64,000 nt of DNA from Collinsella sp. (GTDB lineage: Bacteria; Actinomycetota; Coriobacteriia; Coriobacteriales; Coriobacteriaceae): the NCBI GenBank assembly GCA_019414515.1, contig DXLX01000023.1, forward strand, positions 1-64,000, in the 5' to 3' direction. The position numbers and the translations under genes are program-made. Shown piece by piece: positions 50,940 to 59,398 of the stretch (position 1 is the stretch's first letter; every line of letters starts with the position of its first letter). The notes beneath the pieces were generated by a model. That model did no database searches. It worked only from the letters and a program-made list of their open reading frames with translations, and was not told the DNA's origin.

Positions 50940-52559
50940 CTACAGCGAGTCGATAAAGCGCTGCTGGGCGGCACGTCCTGCCTCGTCCCACTTAAAGACG
51001 CCGGCGTTGTCGAGCACGTGGCCAAACACCACGCCGACCTCCTCGTGCAGGATATCGATGGCGTTGTCGGCCGTAAGCTCGTCGGCGCGGCGGGCAAAGA
51101 CGTCCTCAGCCCATGCGGCGTGGCTGCGGCAAAGATCATCGCCCTCGAGCGCACCGGCAAGGTCGTAGCTGGCATCGACCTTGGCTGCCAGCAGATGCTC
51201 ACGGACAGCGCCAAGCTCGGGAACCAGGCGCGGCGGCAAAATGGCCAGGCCCATGACTTCGATCAGGCCGATGTTCTCCTTCTTAATGTGGTGGTACTCG
51301 GCATGTGGGTGGAAAACGCCTAGCGGGTGCTCGTCGGTCGTGATATTGCAGCGAAGCGCCAGGTAGGCCTCGTAAATCTCGCCGCCGGCGTTGCCGCGGG
51401 AGTCCACGCGGCGAATGACGGGCGTCACGGTGTTGTGGGCCACGCCGTCGGCTGTGTGCGCGATGACGCCCACAGACTCATCGGTCCACTCGCGCCAGGC
51501 GAGGATAATCTTCTCGGTGGCGTCGAGCAGCTGGGCGCGGTCGTGCGAGCGCAGTCGCAGCACCGAAAGCGGCCACTGCAACACGGTACCGCTGACCTGG
51601 TCAAAGCCGGGCATGCTAAACTGCGAGACCTCGGCGGCGTGCATCATGGGGAACTCGTGCGCGCCGCCCTGGAAGTGGTCGTGCGACAGAATCGAGCCGC
51701 CCACGATGGGCAGGTCGGCGTTGGAGCCAATAAAGTAGTGCGGGAACAGGTCGACAAAGTCGAGCAGGCAGGTCAGCCCCTTGCGGTCGACGTGCATCGG
51801 ACGATGCTCGGAGCTCATGGCAATGCAGTGCTCGTTAAAGTACGCGTACGGGCTGTATTGGAAGCCCCAGCGCTCGCCGTCGAGCTGGATAGGGATAACT
51901 CGCAGGTTCTGACGGGCGGGATGGGCACCGCCGTCGGCTGCGGCGGAGCGTCCAGGGTAGCCCTCGTTCTCGATGCACAGCTGACAGGCGGGATACTTCT
52001 CGCTCGTGTTTTTGGCGGCACCGGCCGCGGCAATATCGCGCGGGTCCTTCTCAGGCTTGGACAGGTTGATGGTGATCTCCAGGTCGCCCCAGTTGGTGGG
52101 GGTGCTCCATTTGATATTGCGCGCGATGGCGGCGCGGCGCACGTAGCCGGCGTCGCAGCATAGACCGTAGAACCAGTCGGTTGCGGCGCGGGGCTCGTTG
52201 ACACCAATGCGGCCGTTGAATTCCTCGTTTACAACCGAAGGCCTCGGCATCAGCACACCCATGATGCGCATGGCGATGCGATCGCGGCCCGATGCCGTAT
52301 CCTCGGCAGCACCGTTGGCAACGGCGGCCTCGGAAAGCGCGGCAAGTGTGCCTTCAAGGTCAAAGTTGGGCAGGGTGTCGGGGTGCAAGAGCGAGAGTTT
52401 CTCGACCTGGAGCGCCCAGGCCATGTCGAGCGCCGGGCCCGTAGCACCGATGCACTCGAGAATGGTGTTATACGCCCAGATGCGATCGTCCTGGCCGATC
52501 ATCGATCGGTGGATAGCGTACTCGATCAGGTTCTGCGCGGCCTCGCGCACGTCAGTCAT
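50940..52559 (-). CDS. galT: UDP-glucose--hexose-1-phosphate uridylyltransferase (class II GalT)
   Basis: 539 residues, the long Firmicutes/actinobacterial class of GalT. Transfers UMP from UDP-glucose to galactose-1-P in the Leloir pathway. The active-site His region reads GGSILSHDHFQGGAHEFPM (about 300); LNFDL-type N-terminal helices are present, and RVDSRGNAGGEIYEAYLALR lies further on. ATG 52559 overlaps the galK TAA (TAATG), so translation is coupled; an ATG 9 nt earlier lies inside galK. Second gene of the galKT operon. Confidence 0.92.
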   Translation of the reverse strand: MTDVREAAQNLIEYAIHRSMIGQDDRIWAYNTILECIGATGPALDMAWALQVEKLSLLHPDTLPNFDLEGTLAALSEAAVANGAAEDTASGRDRIAMRIMGVLMPRPSVVNEEFNGRIGVNEPRAATDWFYGLCCDAGYVRRAAIARNIKWSTPTNWGDLEITINLSKPEKDPRDIAAAGAAKNTSEKYPACQLCIENEGYPGRSAAADGGAHPARQNLRVIPIQLDGERWGFQYSPYAYFNEHCIAMSSEHRPMHVDRKGLTCLLDFVDLFPHYFIGSNADLPIVGGSILSHDHFQGGAHEFPMMHAAEVSQFSMPGFDQVSGTVLQWPLSVLRLRSHDRAQLLDATEKIILAWREWTDESVGVIAHTADGVAHNTVTPVIRRVDSRGNAGGEIYEAYLALRCNITTDEHPLGVFHPHAEYHHIKKENIGLIEVMGLAILPPRLVPELGAVREHLLAAKVDASYDLAGALEGDDLCRSHAAWAEDVFARRADELTADNAIDILHEEVGVVFGHVLDNAGVFKWDEAGRAAQQRFIDSL

Positions 52560-53764
52560 TACAGCCATGCCGCGTAAGCCCCCTTGTCAGAAATTGCGTA
52601 GTGGCGGGCAGAGCCCTCGCCTAGCCAGCCGTTCATCTTGGTGATAAAGGTGTCGACCAGGTCGAGCGGCACGAAGGCCTGGATGGTGCCACCAAAGCCG
52701 CCACCGTGGATACGGACGGCGCCACGGCCGTCGAGCACGTGCTCGGCCAGTGCCAGGGCATACATCGAGGGCTGCTCGGAGCCCAGCTTGGCAACGACAT
52801 TCTGTAGGTACATGGCAGAGCTGGCGCCGGACTCGCGCGTCAGGACCAGGAACTGATCGATGTCGCCGGCGTTCAGAGCAGCCCAGCGCTTGTCGACCAG
52901 GCCGTTCTCGTACCAGTAGTGAACGGCGCGCAGGCAGGCGCGGTCGCCCAGCTTGGCGCGCAGCTCGGGGAGCTTGGCGTCAAAATCGGCAACGTCGACC
53001 TCGCACAGGCGTGCCTTGCCAAACTCGGCAGCGACGTCCTGCATCTCGCGCGGAACGGCGGCGTAGTCGTCGGTGGCGGCCACGTGGTCGGCACCGACCT
53101 TAACGAGCACGAGCGCATAACCGTGATCCTCAAAGTTGAGCTCGAGCTTCTGGGTTTTAGGCTGAGCCTGGTCCTCAAAGTCCATGTAGGCAAGGCCGCC
53201 CATGCACACAGCGGCCTGGTCCATCAGACCGCAGGGCTTGCCGTAATAGTTGTTCTCGGTGCGCTGGCTCATCTGGGCGAGCGCGACGGGCTCGATGGCG
53301 GGCGCGCCCCAGAGCGTCTCCATGGCACGACCGTACGCGGCCTCGACGGCGGCAGAGCTGGAAAGGCCGCCACCCGAGGGGACGGAGCAGGTGAAGGCGA
53401 AGTCGAAGCCGTGGGGCTCAACGCCAAGGGCTGCAATCTCGTGCGCCATGCCGCGGACGAGGCTTGCGGACGTGCCCTTCTCGGACTCCTGAACATCCAG
53501 CGTGTCGAGCGTGATCTCAAACGTAGGATAGCCCTCGTCGGCGACGCGAATCTTGTTGGAGTCGGTTGCCACGGCGATGCCGTCGACAGCGACATCGAGC
53601 GAGCCGGCGATAACGTGACCGCCTTCGTGATCGGTGTGATTGCCGCTGATCTCGGAGCGGCCGGGCGCGTGCACATAGAGCACCTGGCGGTCGCCGATGG
53701 GGCCAAACTCCTCCTCGAACAGCTTGGTGAGCGTGGCGAATGTCTTTTCGTCGGGGGTGGTCAT
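52559..53764 (-). CDS. galK: Galactokinase
   Basis: 401 residues, GHMP kinase. Signature PGRSEISGNHTDHEGGHVIAG split across about 31-51 holds the galactose-binding loop; the ATP loop is SVPSGGGLSSSAAVEAAYG (about 130-148); motif 3 is RIHGGGFGGTIQAFVP near residue 360. First gene of the galKT operon, divergent from the LacI gene at 54103. LacI-type operators at 53805 and 53874 flank its promoter region. AAGGACTCCC precedes the ATG. Confidence 0.95.
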   Translation of the reverse strand: MTTPDEKTFATLTKLFEEEFGPIGDRQVLYVHAPGRSEISGNHTDHEGGHVIAGSLDVAVDGIAVATDSNKIRVADEGYPTFEITLDTLDVQESEKGTSASLVRGMAHEIAALGVEPHGFDFAFTCSVPSGGGLSSSAAVEAAYGRAMETLWGAPAIEPVALAQMSQRTENNYYGKPCGLMDQAAVCMGGLAYMDFEDQAQPKTQKLELNFEDHGYALVLVKVGADHVAATDDYAAVPREMQDVAAEFGKARLCEVDVADFDAKLPELRAKLGDRACLRAVHYWYENGLVDKRWAALNAGDIDQFLVLTRESGASSAMYLQNVVAKLGSEQPSMYALALAEHVLDGRGAVRIHGGGFGGTIQAFVPLDLVDTFITKMNGWLGEGSARHYAISDKGAYAAWL

Positions 53765-53804
53765 GGGAGTCCTTTCCTTGGCGCGCCCGGGTGGGTTTTG
53801 CGTC

Positions 53805-54010
53805 GTTATGAGTACGTTAACAACTTAAAGCGGCATGAACCAAGTATTCACAATACCGCACGTTATGGGCTATGTTAACGTACTCATAACACATCGCTTG
53901 TCACTTTTTGAGAATCTGGTAATCGGTAGAAATACAGCCGTGAACGGTACTGCCGTATGGACTTATAAAGCAGAAGAGATGCAGATAGAAAAAGTAGAGT
54001 ACGTTAACAT
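53805..54010. promoter_or_regulatory. LacI-type operators of the galKT operon (three sites)
   Basis: GTTATGAGTACGTTAAC at 53805-53821 is the exact reverse complement of GTTAACGTACTCATAAC at 53874-53890 (53-bp centre gap of 52 bp between arms). A third copy, AGAGTACGTTAACATG, is at 53995-54010 near the lacI start. Placement either side of the galK promoter would allow DNA looping. Confidence 0.78.
53917..53948 (+). promoter_or_regulatory. 21-bp-phased CGGT element, galK/lacI intergenic region
   Basis: TGGTAATCGGT, 10 bp, CCGTGAACGGT, between the second and third LacI operators. Confidence 0.68.
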
Positions 54011-54102
54011 GCGTCCGACGATAGCGGGCCTCGGCGCGGGATGTATTTCTGCCCGGGCCGGCATTCACGCTATTCAGATCTCGCAAGGGTGAAGGTGATC
54101 CT

Positions 54103-55134
54103 GTGGCAAGGCGCCCGTCCAACGATACAGGTACGCGTCCGGTCTCCATGGCCGACGTCGCCCGCGCTGCTGGCGTTTCGCAGCAGACGGTTTCGCGCGT
54201 CGCCAACGGCTTGCCCAACGTTAACGAACAGACGCGCCAGCGCGTGCAGGCCGCGATGCAAGAGCTCGGCTTTCGTCCGAGTTATGCCGGTCGCTCGCTG
54301 CGCGACGGCCGTTACCATTCGGTCGGCCTATGCATCAACGATGTCACCAAGTTTGGCAACCTCTCAATGATCGACGGCATCGCCAGCGCTGCTCGCGAGC
54401 ATAATTGCGCCATCACGCTGGTCGAGATGTCCAAGACCGAGGAGTTTTCGCTTGCCGAGGCCACGCGTCGTATGGCCGCACTGCCGGTGGACGGCATCAT
54501 CATCGGCATGAGTCGCATGGCGCCCGATTTTGAGACGTTTGATCCACTGCCAGGCATTGGCACGGTCATTGTTACCATGTACGCGCATCCGCGGGTGACC
54601 ACGGTCGATTCCGACCATTACGGCTGCTCGCTATTGCTTATGGATCATCTGTTTGAGCTGGGGCACGAGCAAATTCGCTATATTGGCGGCCCGTCGTTCT
54701 CGGTCGACGAACAATTTCGTCGCGCCGGTTGGCAGGATGCGCTCGAGCGTAAACACATCGAGCCGGCAGTGCCGCTCGAGGGCGACTGGTCTGCCAACAG
54801 CGGCTACGAGGCCGGCAGGTACCTGGCCGAGCACGATCGCACCATGACGGCGATTTACGCGGCAAACGATCAGATGGCAAATGGCGCGATTGCCGCGCTG
54901 CGTGATAGCGGCCTGCGCGTGCCCGAGGACGTGAGCGTGGTGGGCGTCGATGATTCGCTCGATGATTTTGTAGCACACAACGAGCTCACGACCGTGCGAT
55001 TCGATCTACATCAGCGCGGACGCGAGGTGTTTGAGCATGCGGTTCCCGAGGCGGGTACGGCGGGCAAAACCGTTGCCATTCGTATTCCCGGCCAGCTCAT
55101 TATTCGACATAGCACGGCGATACTGCGCGCATAG
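54103..55134 (+). CDS. LacI family regulator of galKT
   Basis: 343 residues. HTH MADVARAAGVSQQTVSRVAN at about 16-35, hinge RSLRDGRY, effector domain with TVIVTMYAHPRVTTVDSDHY and VSVVGVDDSLDDFV, C-terminal RIPGQLIIRHSTAILRA. GTG start. Divergent from galK. It is most similar in the window to the module 2 and module 3 LacI proteins. Probable repressor of galKT, with galactose or a derivative as inducer (inferred). Confidence 0.9.
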   Translation: MARRPSNDTGTRPVSMADVARAAGVSQQTVSRVANGLPNVNEQTRQRVQAAMQELGFRPSYAGRSLRDGRYHSVGLCINDVTKFGNLSMIDGIASAAREHNCAITLVEMSKTEEFSLAEATRRMAALPVDGIIIGMSRMAPDFETFDPLPGIGTVIVTMYAHPRVTTVDSDHYGCSLLLMDHLFELGHEQIRYIGGPSFSVDEQFRRAGWQDALERKHIEPAVPLEGDWSANSGYEAGRYLAEHDRTMTAIYAANDQMANGAIAALRDSGLRVPEDVSVVGVDDSLDDFVAHNELTTVRFDLHQRGREVFEHAVPEAGTAGKTVAIRIPGQLIIRHSTAILRA

Positions 55135-55263
55135 TTTGTGCAGGTCAACGGCAGTATATTCCGCCTCAATTACAATCGGTAAGGATGCTGACGGATAGCC
55201 GTGGCTATGAAGACGAGTGTTATGATAGACGGGTTCTTTTGTCTATCTAGGAGGCTTTGCCTG

Positions 55264-56424
55264 ATGGAGATCACCAAGGATATCCGCTACATCGGTGTCG
55301 ACGATCACGACATTGACCTGTTCGAGGGCCAGTACGACGTGTCCGAGAACGGTATGGCATACAACAGCTACGTTATCTTGGGCGAAAAGATCGCTGTCGC
55401 CGATTCAGTCGATGGCGGTTTTGTCGACGAATGGCTCGGCAACCTCGAGGCCGCGCTCGATGGCCGTACGCCCGACTACCTGGTCGTCCATCACATGGAG
55501 CCCGATCACTCCGCCGGTATCGCCGCCTTTATGGAGCGCTATCCCCAGGCACAGATTGTGGCCAGCATGGGCGCCTTCCGCATGATGGTCAACTACTTTG
55601 GCACCGACTACCCCGAGCGTAAGATAGTCGTCAAAGAGGGCGACGTGCTCGACCTGGGTGGCCACAGCCTAACGTTTGTCTGCGCCCCCAACGTGCACTG
55701 GCCCGAGGTGATCTTCTCCTACGAGTCTACCGACAAGGTGCTCTTTAGTGCCGACGGCTTTGGCAAGTTCGGCGCCAACGACATCGAGGACCCGGAAGGC
55801 TGGGCCTGCGAGGCGCGCCGCTACTACTTTGGCATCGTCGGTAAGTTCGGCAAGTTCGTGCAGGCCGTGCTCAAGAAGGCCGCCGACCTGGACATTCAGA
55901 TTATCTGTCCGCTCCACGGCCCCGTGCTGACCGAGAATCTGGGCTATTACCTCGACACCTACAACACCTGGTCGAGCTATCAGCCCGAGGACGAGGGCAT
56001 CACGATCGCCTATGTGAGCGTGTATGGCCATCTGAAGGCTGCTGTTGAGGAGCTCGCTTCTGCGCTCGAGGCTCGCGGCCAGAAGGTTTCCGTTTTTGAC
56101 CTGGCACGCGACGATATGGCCGAGGCCGTTGAGGATGCGTTCCGCTATGACCGTCTGGTGCTCGCCTCCATCACCTATCAGGGCGAGATCTTCCCGTTCA
56201 TGAGCACCTTTATCCATACGCTTGCCGAGCACGCCTATCAGAACCGTACGGTGGCACTCGTCGAGGCCGGCTCTTGGGCGCCCACCGCTGCCAAGGTTAT
56301 GACCAAGGAACTCGAGGGCATGAAGGACATCACTCTGGCGCAGAACAAGGTGACCGTGCTGGGTTCGCTCAACGACGCCTCGCGCGCTCAGATCGAGGCC
56401 CTCGCCGACGAGCTTTCCAAGTAG
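55264..56424 (+). CDS. Flavodiiron protein (A-type flavoprotein)
   Basis: 386 residues. Reduces O2 to water, or NO to N2O, in anaerobes. N-terminal metallo-beta-lactamase-type diiron domain with ligands in HHMEPDHSAG (HxExDH), NVHWPEV, SADGFGKFG and PLHGP; C-terminal flavodoxin domain (about 250-386) with SVYGHLKAAVEELASALE and GSWAPTAAKVMTKELEG. The start is set by AGGAGG at 55249-55254. Electrons would come from a rubredoxin-type partner not in the window. Monocistronic. Confidence 0.93.
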   Translation: MEITKDIRYIGVDDHDIDLFEGQYDVSENGMAYNSYVILGEKIAVADSVDGGFVDEWLGNLEAALDGRTPDYLVVHHMEPDHSAGIAAFMERYPQAQIVASMGAFRMMVNYFGTDYPERKIVVKEGDVLDLGGHSLTFVCAPNVHWPEVIFSYESTDKVLFSADGFGKFGANDIEDPEGWACEARRYYFGIVGKFGKFVQAVLKKAADLDIQIICPLHGPVLTENLGYYLDTYNTWSSYQPEDEGITIAYVSVYGHLKAAVEELASALEARGQKVSVFDLARDDMAEAVEDAFRYDRLVLASITYQGEIFPFMSTFIHTLAEHAYQNRTVALVEAGSWAPTAAKVMTKELEGMKDITLAQNKVTVLGSLNDASRAQIEALADELSK

Positions 56425-56456
56425 CGACACGTTCACTTTTGACGCTCAACCATCAC

Positions 56457-56497
56457 AACCACCACAAAGGGGACAGGCACCTTTGTGGTGGTTTTTG
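56457..56497. terminator. Bidirectional terminator between the flavodiiron and DeoR genes
   Basis: AACCACCACAAAGG pairs with CCTTTGTGGTGGTT around a 9-nt loop; plus strand continues TTTGTTT. Confidence 0.88.
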
Positions 56498-56498
56498 T

Positions 56499-57302
56499 TT
56501 AAGCGCCGGCGATGACGAGATTTGGGCGGGCGTCGTCGGCGGTCTCGGCGATTGAGGTGGCGACGGCGCCATCGGGATCACGGTCCATCACGATGGTGTC
56601 GACATCGGTCAGCTTGGCAAAGCGGTACATGCCGCGTCCGTTAACCTTGCTGGCGTCCATGAGGGCGACGCTTTGACGGGCGGCACCGACCATAGCCGCT
56701 TTGGTCTCGGCCATCTGCGGAAAGTCGGTCGTAAAGCCGCAGCCGGGAACAAAAGCTCCAGGGCACATGACGGCAAGGTCGGCGTGGACCATTTGGAGCG
56801 CCTGCATGGTAAGTGGGCCGTACAGATAGCGATGACCTTTGCGCAGTGCCCCGCCCAGCATGACGACATCGACCGAGGGCATGCTCTCGTCGATGTAATC
56901 GGCAATGGTAATGTCGGCCGTGATGACGGTGATGCCATCGTGCTGGTCGAGGAGCCGGACAAACTCGAGAGCGGTGGTGCCCGAGTCGACGAGCAGGGTG
57001 TCACCGTTGCCGACGAGTTCAATGGCGCTTTGTGCGATGGCCTGCTTGGCGGCAACATTGACGTTGATACGGCGATCCTGGGTGGATACGGTCAGTCGCT
57101 TCTGGAGCGACACAGCGCCACCATGCGTGCGGCGCAGCTTGCCGGACTCGGCGAGCGCGTCTAGGTCGGCACGGGCGGTAACGGAGGACACACCAAAGGT
57201 CTGGGCGATTTCTGCTACCTGCACCGAGGCATTATGCTCAAGCATCTCCATGATGGCGGCACGACGCTCATCGGCGAAGGCTCGGGTTGTTGCATGGGCC
57301 AT
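56499..57302 (-). CDS. DeoR family transcriptional regulator (upstream of gatY)
   Basis: 267 residues. HTH at about 10-62 (RRAAIMEMLEHNASVQVAEI, VSSVTARADLDALAESGKLR, THGGA) and sensor domain with LLVDSGTTALEFVRLL and VVMLGGALRKGHRYLYGPL. Start 57302 follows GGAG and begins at the HTH; an upstream ATG at 57350 lacks support. Divergent from the aldolase gene with 335 bp between; probable regulator of it and perhaps of lacAB. Tagatose-6-P or tagatose bisphosphate would be a logical ligand (inference). Confidence 0.88.
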   Translation of the reverse strand: MAHATTRAFADERRAAIMEMLEHNASVQVAEIAQTFGVSSVTARADLDALAESGKLRRTHGGAVSLQKRLTVSTQDRRINVNVAAKQAIAQSAIELVGNGDTLLVDSGTTALEFVRLLDQHDGITVITADITIADYIDESMPSVDVVMLGGALRKGHRYLYGPLTMQALQMVHADLAVMCPGAFVPGCGFTTDFPQMAETKAAMVGAARQSVALMDASKVNGRGMYRFAKLTDVDTIVMDRDPDGAVATSIAETADDARPNLVIAGA

Positions 57303-57362
57303 AGCTGCTCCATCCTCAACTGAAATTTGCAGGAATTGTGTTGAGTCCATTTTCGTTCATTT

Positions 57363-57418
57363 TCTTTTTGAGTAAGAAAACGCCTTTCGATTACTTATCT
57401 TTTCTATAAAAGAAAGAT
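57363..57418. promoter_or_regulatory. Candidate DeoR operators between deoR and gatY
   Basis: A+T-rich run of TTTC/GAAA half-sites in an otherwise G+C-rich region: TTTTTGAGTAAGAAAA at 57366-57381 and the near-palindrome ATCTTTTC-TATAAA-GAAAGAT-like sequence at 57397-57418. Repeated CTTTC/GAAAG boxes are common in DeoR-type operators. The rest of 57303-57637 holds no gene. Confidence 0.5.
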
Positions 57419-57637
57419 GATTCGCTTGAAAACTGCAATGTCGTATAGAGGGATCCGGCGCGAATCCCTTCCGTTTGCTTTTCAAAAACGAGTGTCTTGA
57501 CCTGTGTGCCGGTGATATCTCATACGTGCGACGCCGTCGATTTTCATACAATGAGCGCAGCAAAACGCAAGGTAAAACGCCTTGTGAACAACTACGCCCG
57601 ATGTCCAGATGCGGGCGAGGGAGAGGAGCAAACGCTC

Positions 57638-58495
57638 ATGGCACTTGTTACCACCGAAAAGATGCTCAAGGACGCTCAGGCCGGCCACTACGCCGTCGGC
57701 GCGTTCAACGTCGAGAACCTCGAGTTTGTTATGGCCGTTCTGGCCGCTGCCGAGGAGACCAAGTCCCCCGTCATCATGCAGACCACCCCGGGCACCATCA
57801 AGACCGCTGGTCTGGACTACTTCTACGGCATGGTCAAGGCTGCCGCCGAGCGCGCTTCCGTGCCCGTCGCTCTGCACCTCGATCACGGCGATGGCTATGA
57901 CCGCTGCATGCAGGCTTTCCGCACGGGCTACACCTCTGTCATGATCGACGGTTCGCACGAGTCCTTCGAGGACAACATTGCCCTGACCAAGTCCGTCGCC
58001 GATGCTGGCCGCGCCATGGGCGTGCCCGTCGAGGCTGAGCTCGGTAAGGTTGGCGGCAAGGAGGACGACGGTCCCGCGGTTGAGGGCGAGAGCCCCTACA
58101 CCGATCCGGCCGAGGCCAAGGAGTTCGTCGAGCGTACCGGCTGCACCTCCCTCGCAATTGGCGTTGGCACCAGCCACGGTGTGTACACGAGCGATCCGCA
58201 CATCGAGCAGTCCGTGGTCAAGGCCATCCGCGACGCCGTCGACGTGCCGCTGGTTCTGCACGGCACCTCTGGTGTGCCCGATGAGCAGGTTGCCGAGGCT
58301 GTGAAGAACGGCATCTGCAAGGTTAACTACGCCACCGAGCTGCGTCAGGCCTACACCAAGGGCTTCATGGCCTACATGGCCGAGAACCCCGCCTGCTTCG
58401 ATCCCAAGAAGCCGGCCAAGGAGGGCATGCGTGAGATCACCGAGCTGGTTAAGATCCGCATGACCAACCTCAACTCTGTGGGCAAAGCAGAGTAA
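57638..58495 (+). CDS. gatY: Class II aldolase, tagatose-1,6-bisphosphate type (GatY/KbaY-like)
   Basis: 285 residues. Zn-dependent aldolase: zinc ligands in LHLDHGDGYD (about 80-89), GTSHGVYTSDP (about 177-187) and LHGTSGVPDEQV (about 206). Two points favour tagatose- over fructose-bisphosphate aldolase: the VEAELGKVGGKEDD and LHGTSGVPDEQVAEAVKNGI stretches match GatY/KbaY closely, and LacAB, LacC and AgaS all supply tagatose-6-P. A fructose-bisphosphate aldolase role remains possible. ATG 57638 follows AGGAG; the longer open frame upstream is not conserved. It is the only aldolase in the window. Confidence 0.85.
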   Translation: MALVTTEKMLKDAQAGHYAVGAFNVENLEFVMAVLAAAEETKSPVIMQTTPGTIKTAGLDYFYGMVKAAAERASVPVALHLDHGDGYDRCMQAFRTGYTSVMIDGSHESFEDNIALTKSVADAGRAMGVPVEAELGKVGGKEDDGPAVEGESPYTDPAEAKEFVERTGCTSLAIGVGTSHGVYTSDPHIEQSVVKAIRDAVDVPLVLHGTSGVPDEQVAEAVKNGICKVNYATELRQAYTKGFMAYMAENPACFDPKKPAKEGMREITELVKIRMTNLNSVGKAE

Positions 58496-58519
58496 CAACA
58501 AGGGTACTCTGATCCCACC

Positions 58520-58670
58520 GGACGGTTTGGGCGGGTCCCGTACTTAGTTTCCAAAACGTCCTCGCGCATGAAGGCCCCCGTTGTCTCGCTTCTTCGAAGC
58601 GTTGACAACGGGGGCCTTCGCGCTGCGGAATGATTTTGGAAACTAAGTACGGGACCCGCCCAAACCGTCC
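58520..58670. repeat. 151-bp element with perfect 37-bp terminal inverted repeats
   Basis: 58520-58556 is the exact reverse complement of 58634-58670 (outer end GGACGGTTTGGGCGGGTCCC). Inside are GAAGGCCCCCGTTGTC/GACAACGGGGGCCTTC (58570-58607 region) and a small CGCTTC-TTC-GAAGCG hairpin at the centre. It lies between the converging aldolase and HAD genes, so a double terminator role is possible, but the length and perfect outer arms also fit a miniature inverted-repeat element. Confidence 0.8.
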
Positions 58671-58736
58671 TGCTCAATCGCCCTTGTGGCGTTGGGGCTG
58701 AATGGGTGGGACGCGTGGGTTATTTGGTTGTTAGGG

Positions 58737-59342
58737 TTAGTAGGTCGTTGGGGGTTTTGAGGTTGTAGGTGGCGTTGGGATATCTTGGTGTGATCCCCAT
58801 GCTGCTCGGGCAAAACTGACCCCTGCTGAAGTTGCGCATTGTTCGTCGTAGACGGTGTCGCCAACGTAGACGACGTTGCCAGGATTCGCGCCCGCACGTC
58901 GGAGATATTCGAGCATGGGTGCGGGTGCGGGTTTATGTTCGGTTGTGTCTTCGATAAGGATGATGTGCTCAAAATACTTATCGAAACCAAGGGGTGCAAT
59001 TTCTTTTGCGTATTCGTCGCGCGCACGTGAGGAGACGATGCCAAGTTTGCAGCCGCTATCGGCGAGTGTTGCGATGACTTCAAGCAAACCTGGAAACACG
59101 CTGATGGTGCTTTTAAAGCTGGCGGCAACTTGGCACCAGCGATCCAACGTTGCCTGCGAGTAGATCCCAAGTTTCTCAAGGGCATCCTTGCCGGGTATGC
59201 CGAGGGCAAAGTCAAGCTCGTGTCGGGGAAGCGTTTTGCTGGTCTCTTCTTGGACAATCTGGACAAGCGATGACAGAACGCTTTCTTCTGTATCTGCCAA
59301 TGTCCCATCAACGTCAAATACGATATGGTCAAAGTGCTTCAT
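58737..59342 (-). CDS. HAD-family phosphatase
   Basis: 201 residues. Motif I FDVDGTLADTE (nucleophile Asp and general acid Asp) at about 9-19, helical cap at about 20-85, motif II GIVSSRARDEYA, motif III Lys in EHKPAPAPM, motif IV YVGDTVYDEQCA. This is the phosphoglycolate-phosphatase-like subfamily; the substrate is unknown. It is adjacent to, and in the same direction as, the AraC gene at 59399-60337, 56 bp downstream of it, so they may be co-transcribed. The last residues (PTPPTTSKPPTTY) are low-complexity. Confidence 0.88.
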   Translation of the reverse strand: MKHFDHIVFDVDGTLADTEESVLSSLVQIVQEETSKTLPRHELDFALGIPGKDALEKLGIYSQATLDRWCQVAASFKSTISVFPGLLEVIATLADSGCKLGIVSSRARDEYAKEIAPLGFDKYFEHIILIEDTTEHKPAPAPMLEYLRRAGANPGNVVYVGDTVYDEQCATSAGVSFARAAWGSHQDIPTPPTTSKPPTTY

Positions 59343-59398
59343 ATGATTGCTCCTCTCTGTTGTTTGCCTGCAAGTTTGATGCAGTGACAGAAGAAGGG

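Noticed and set aside
57497..57637. Longer N-terminus for the class II aldolase
   Set aside because: The 47 extra residues are not like any class II aldolase, and AGGAG sits correctly before ATG 57638.
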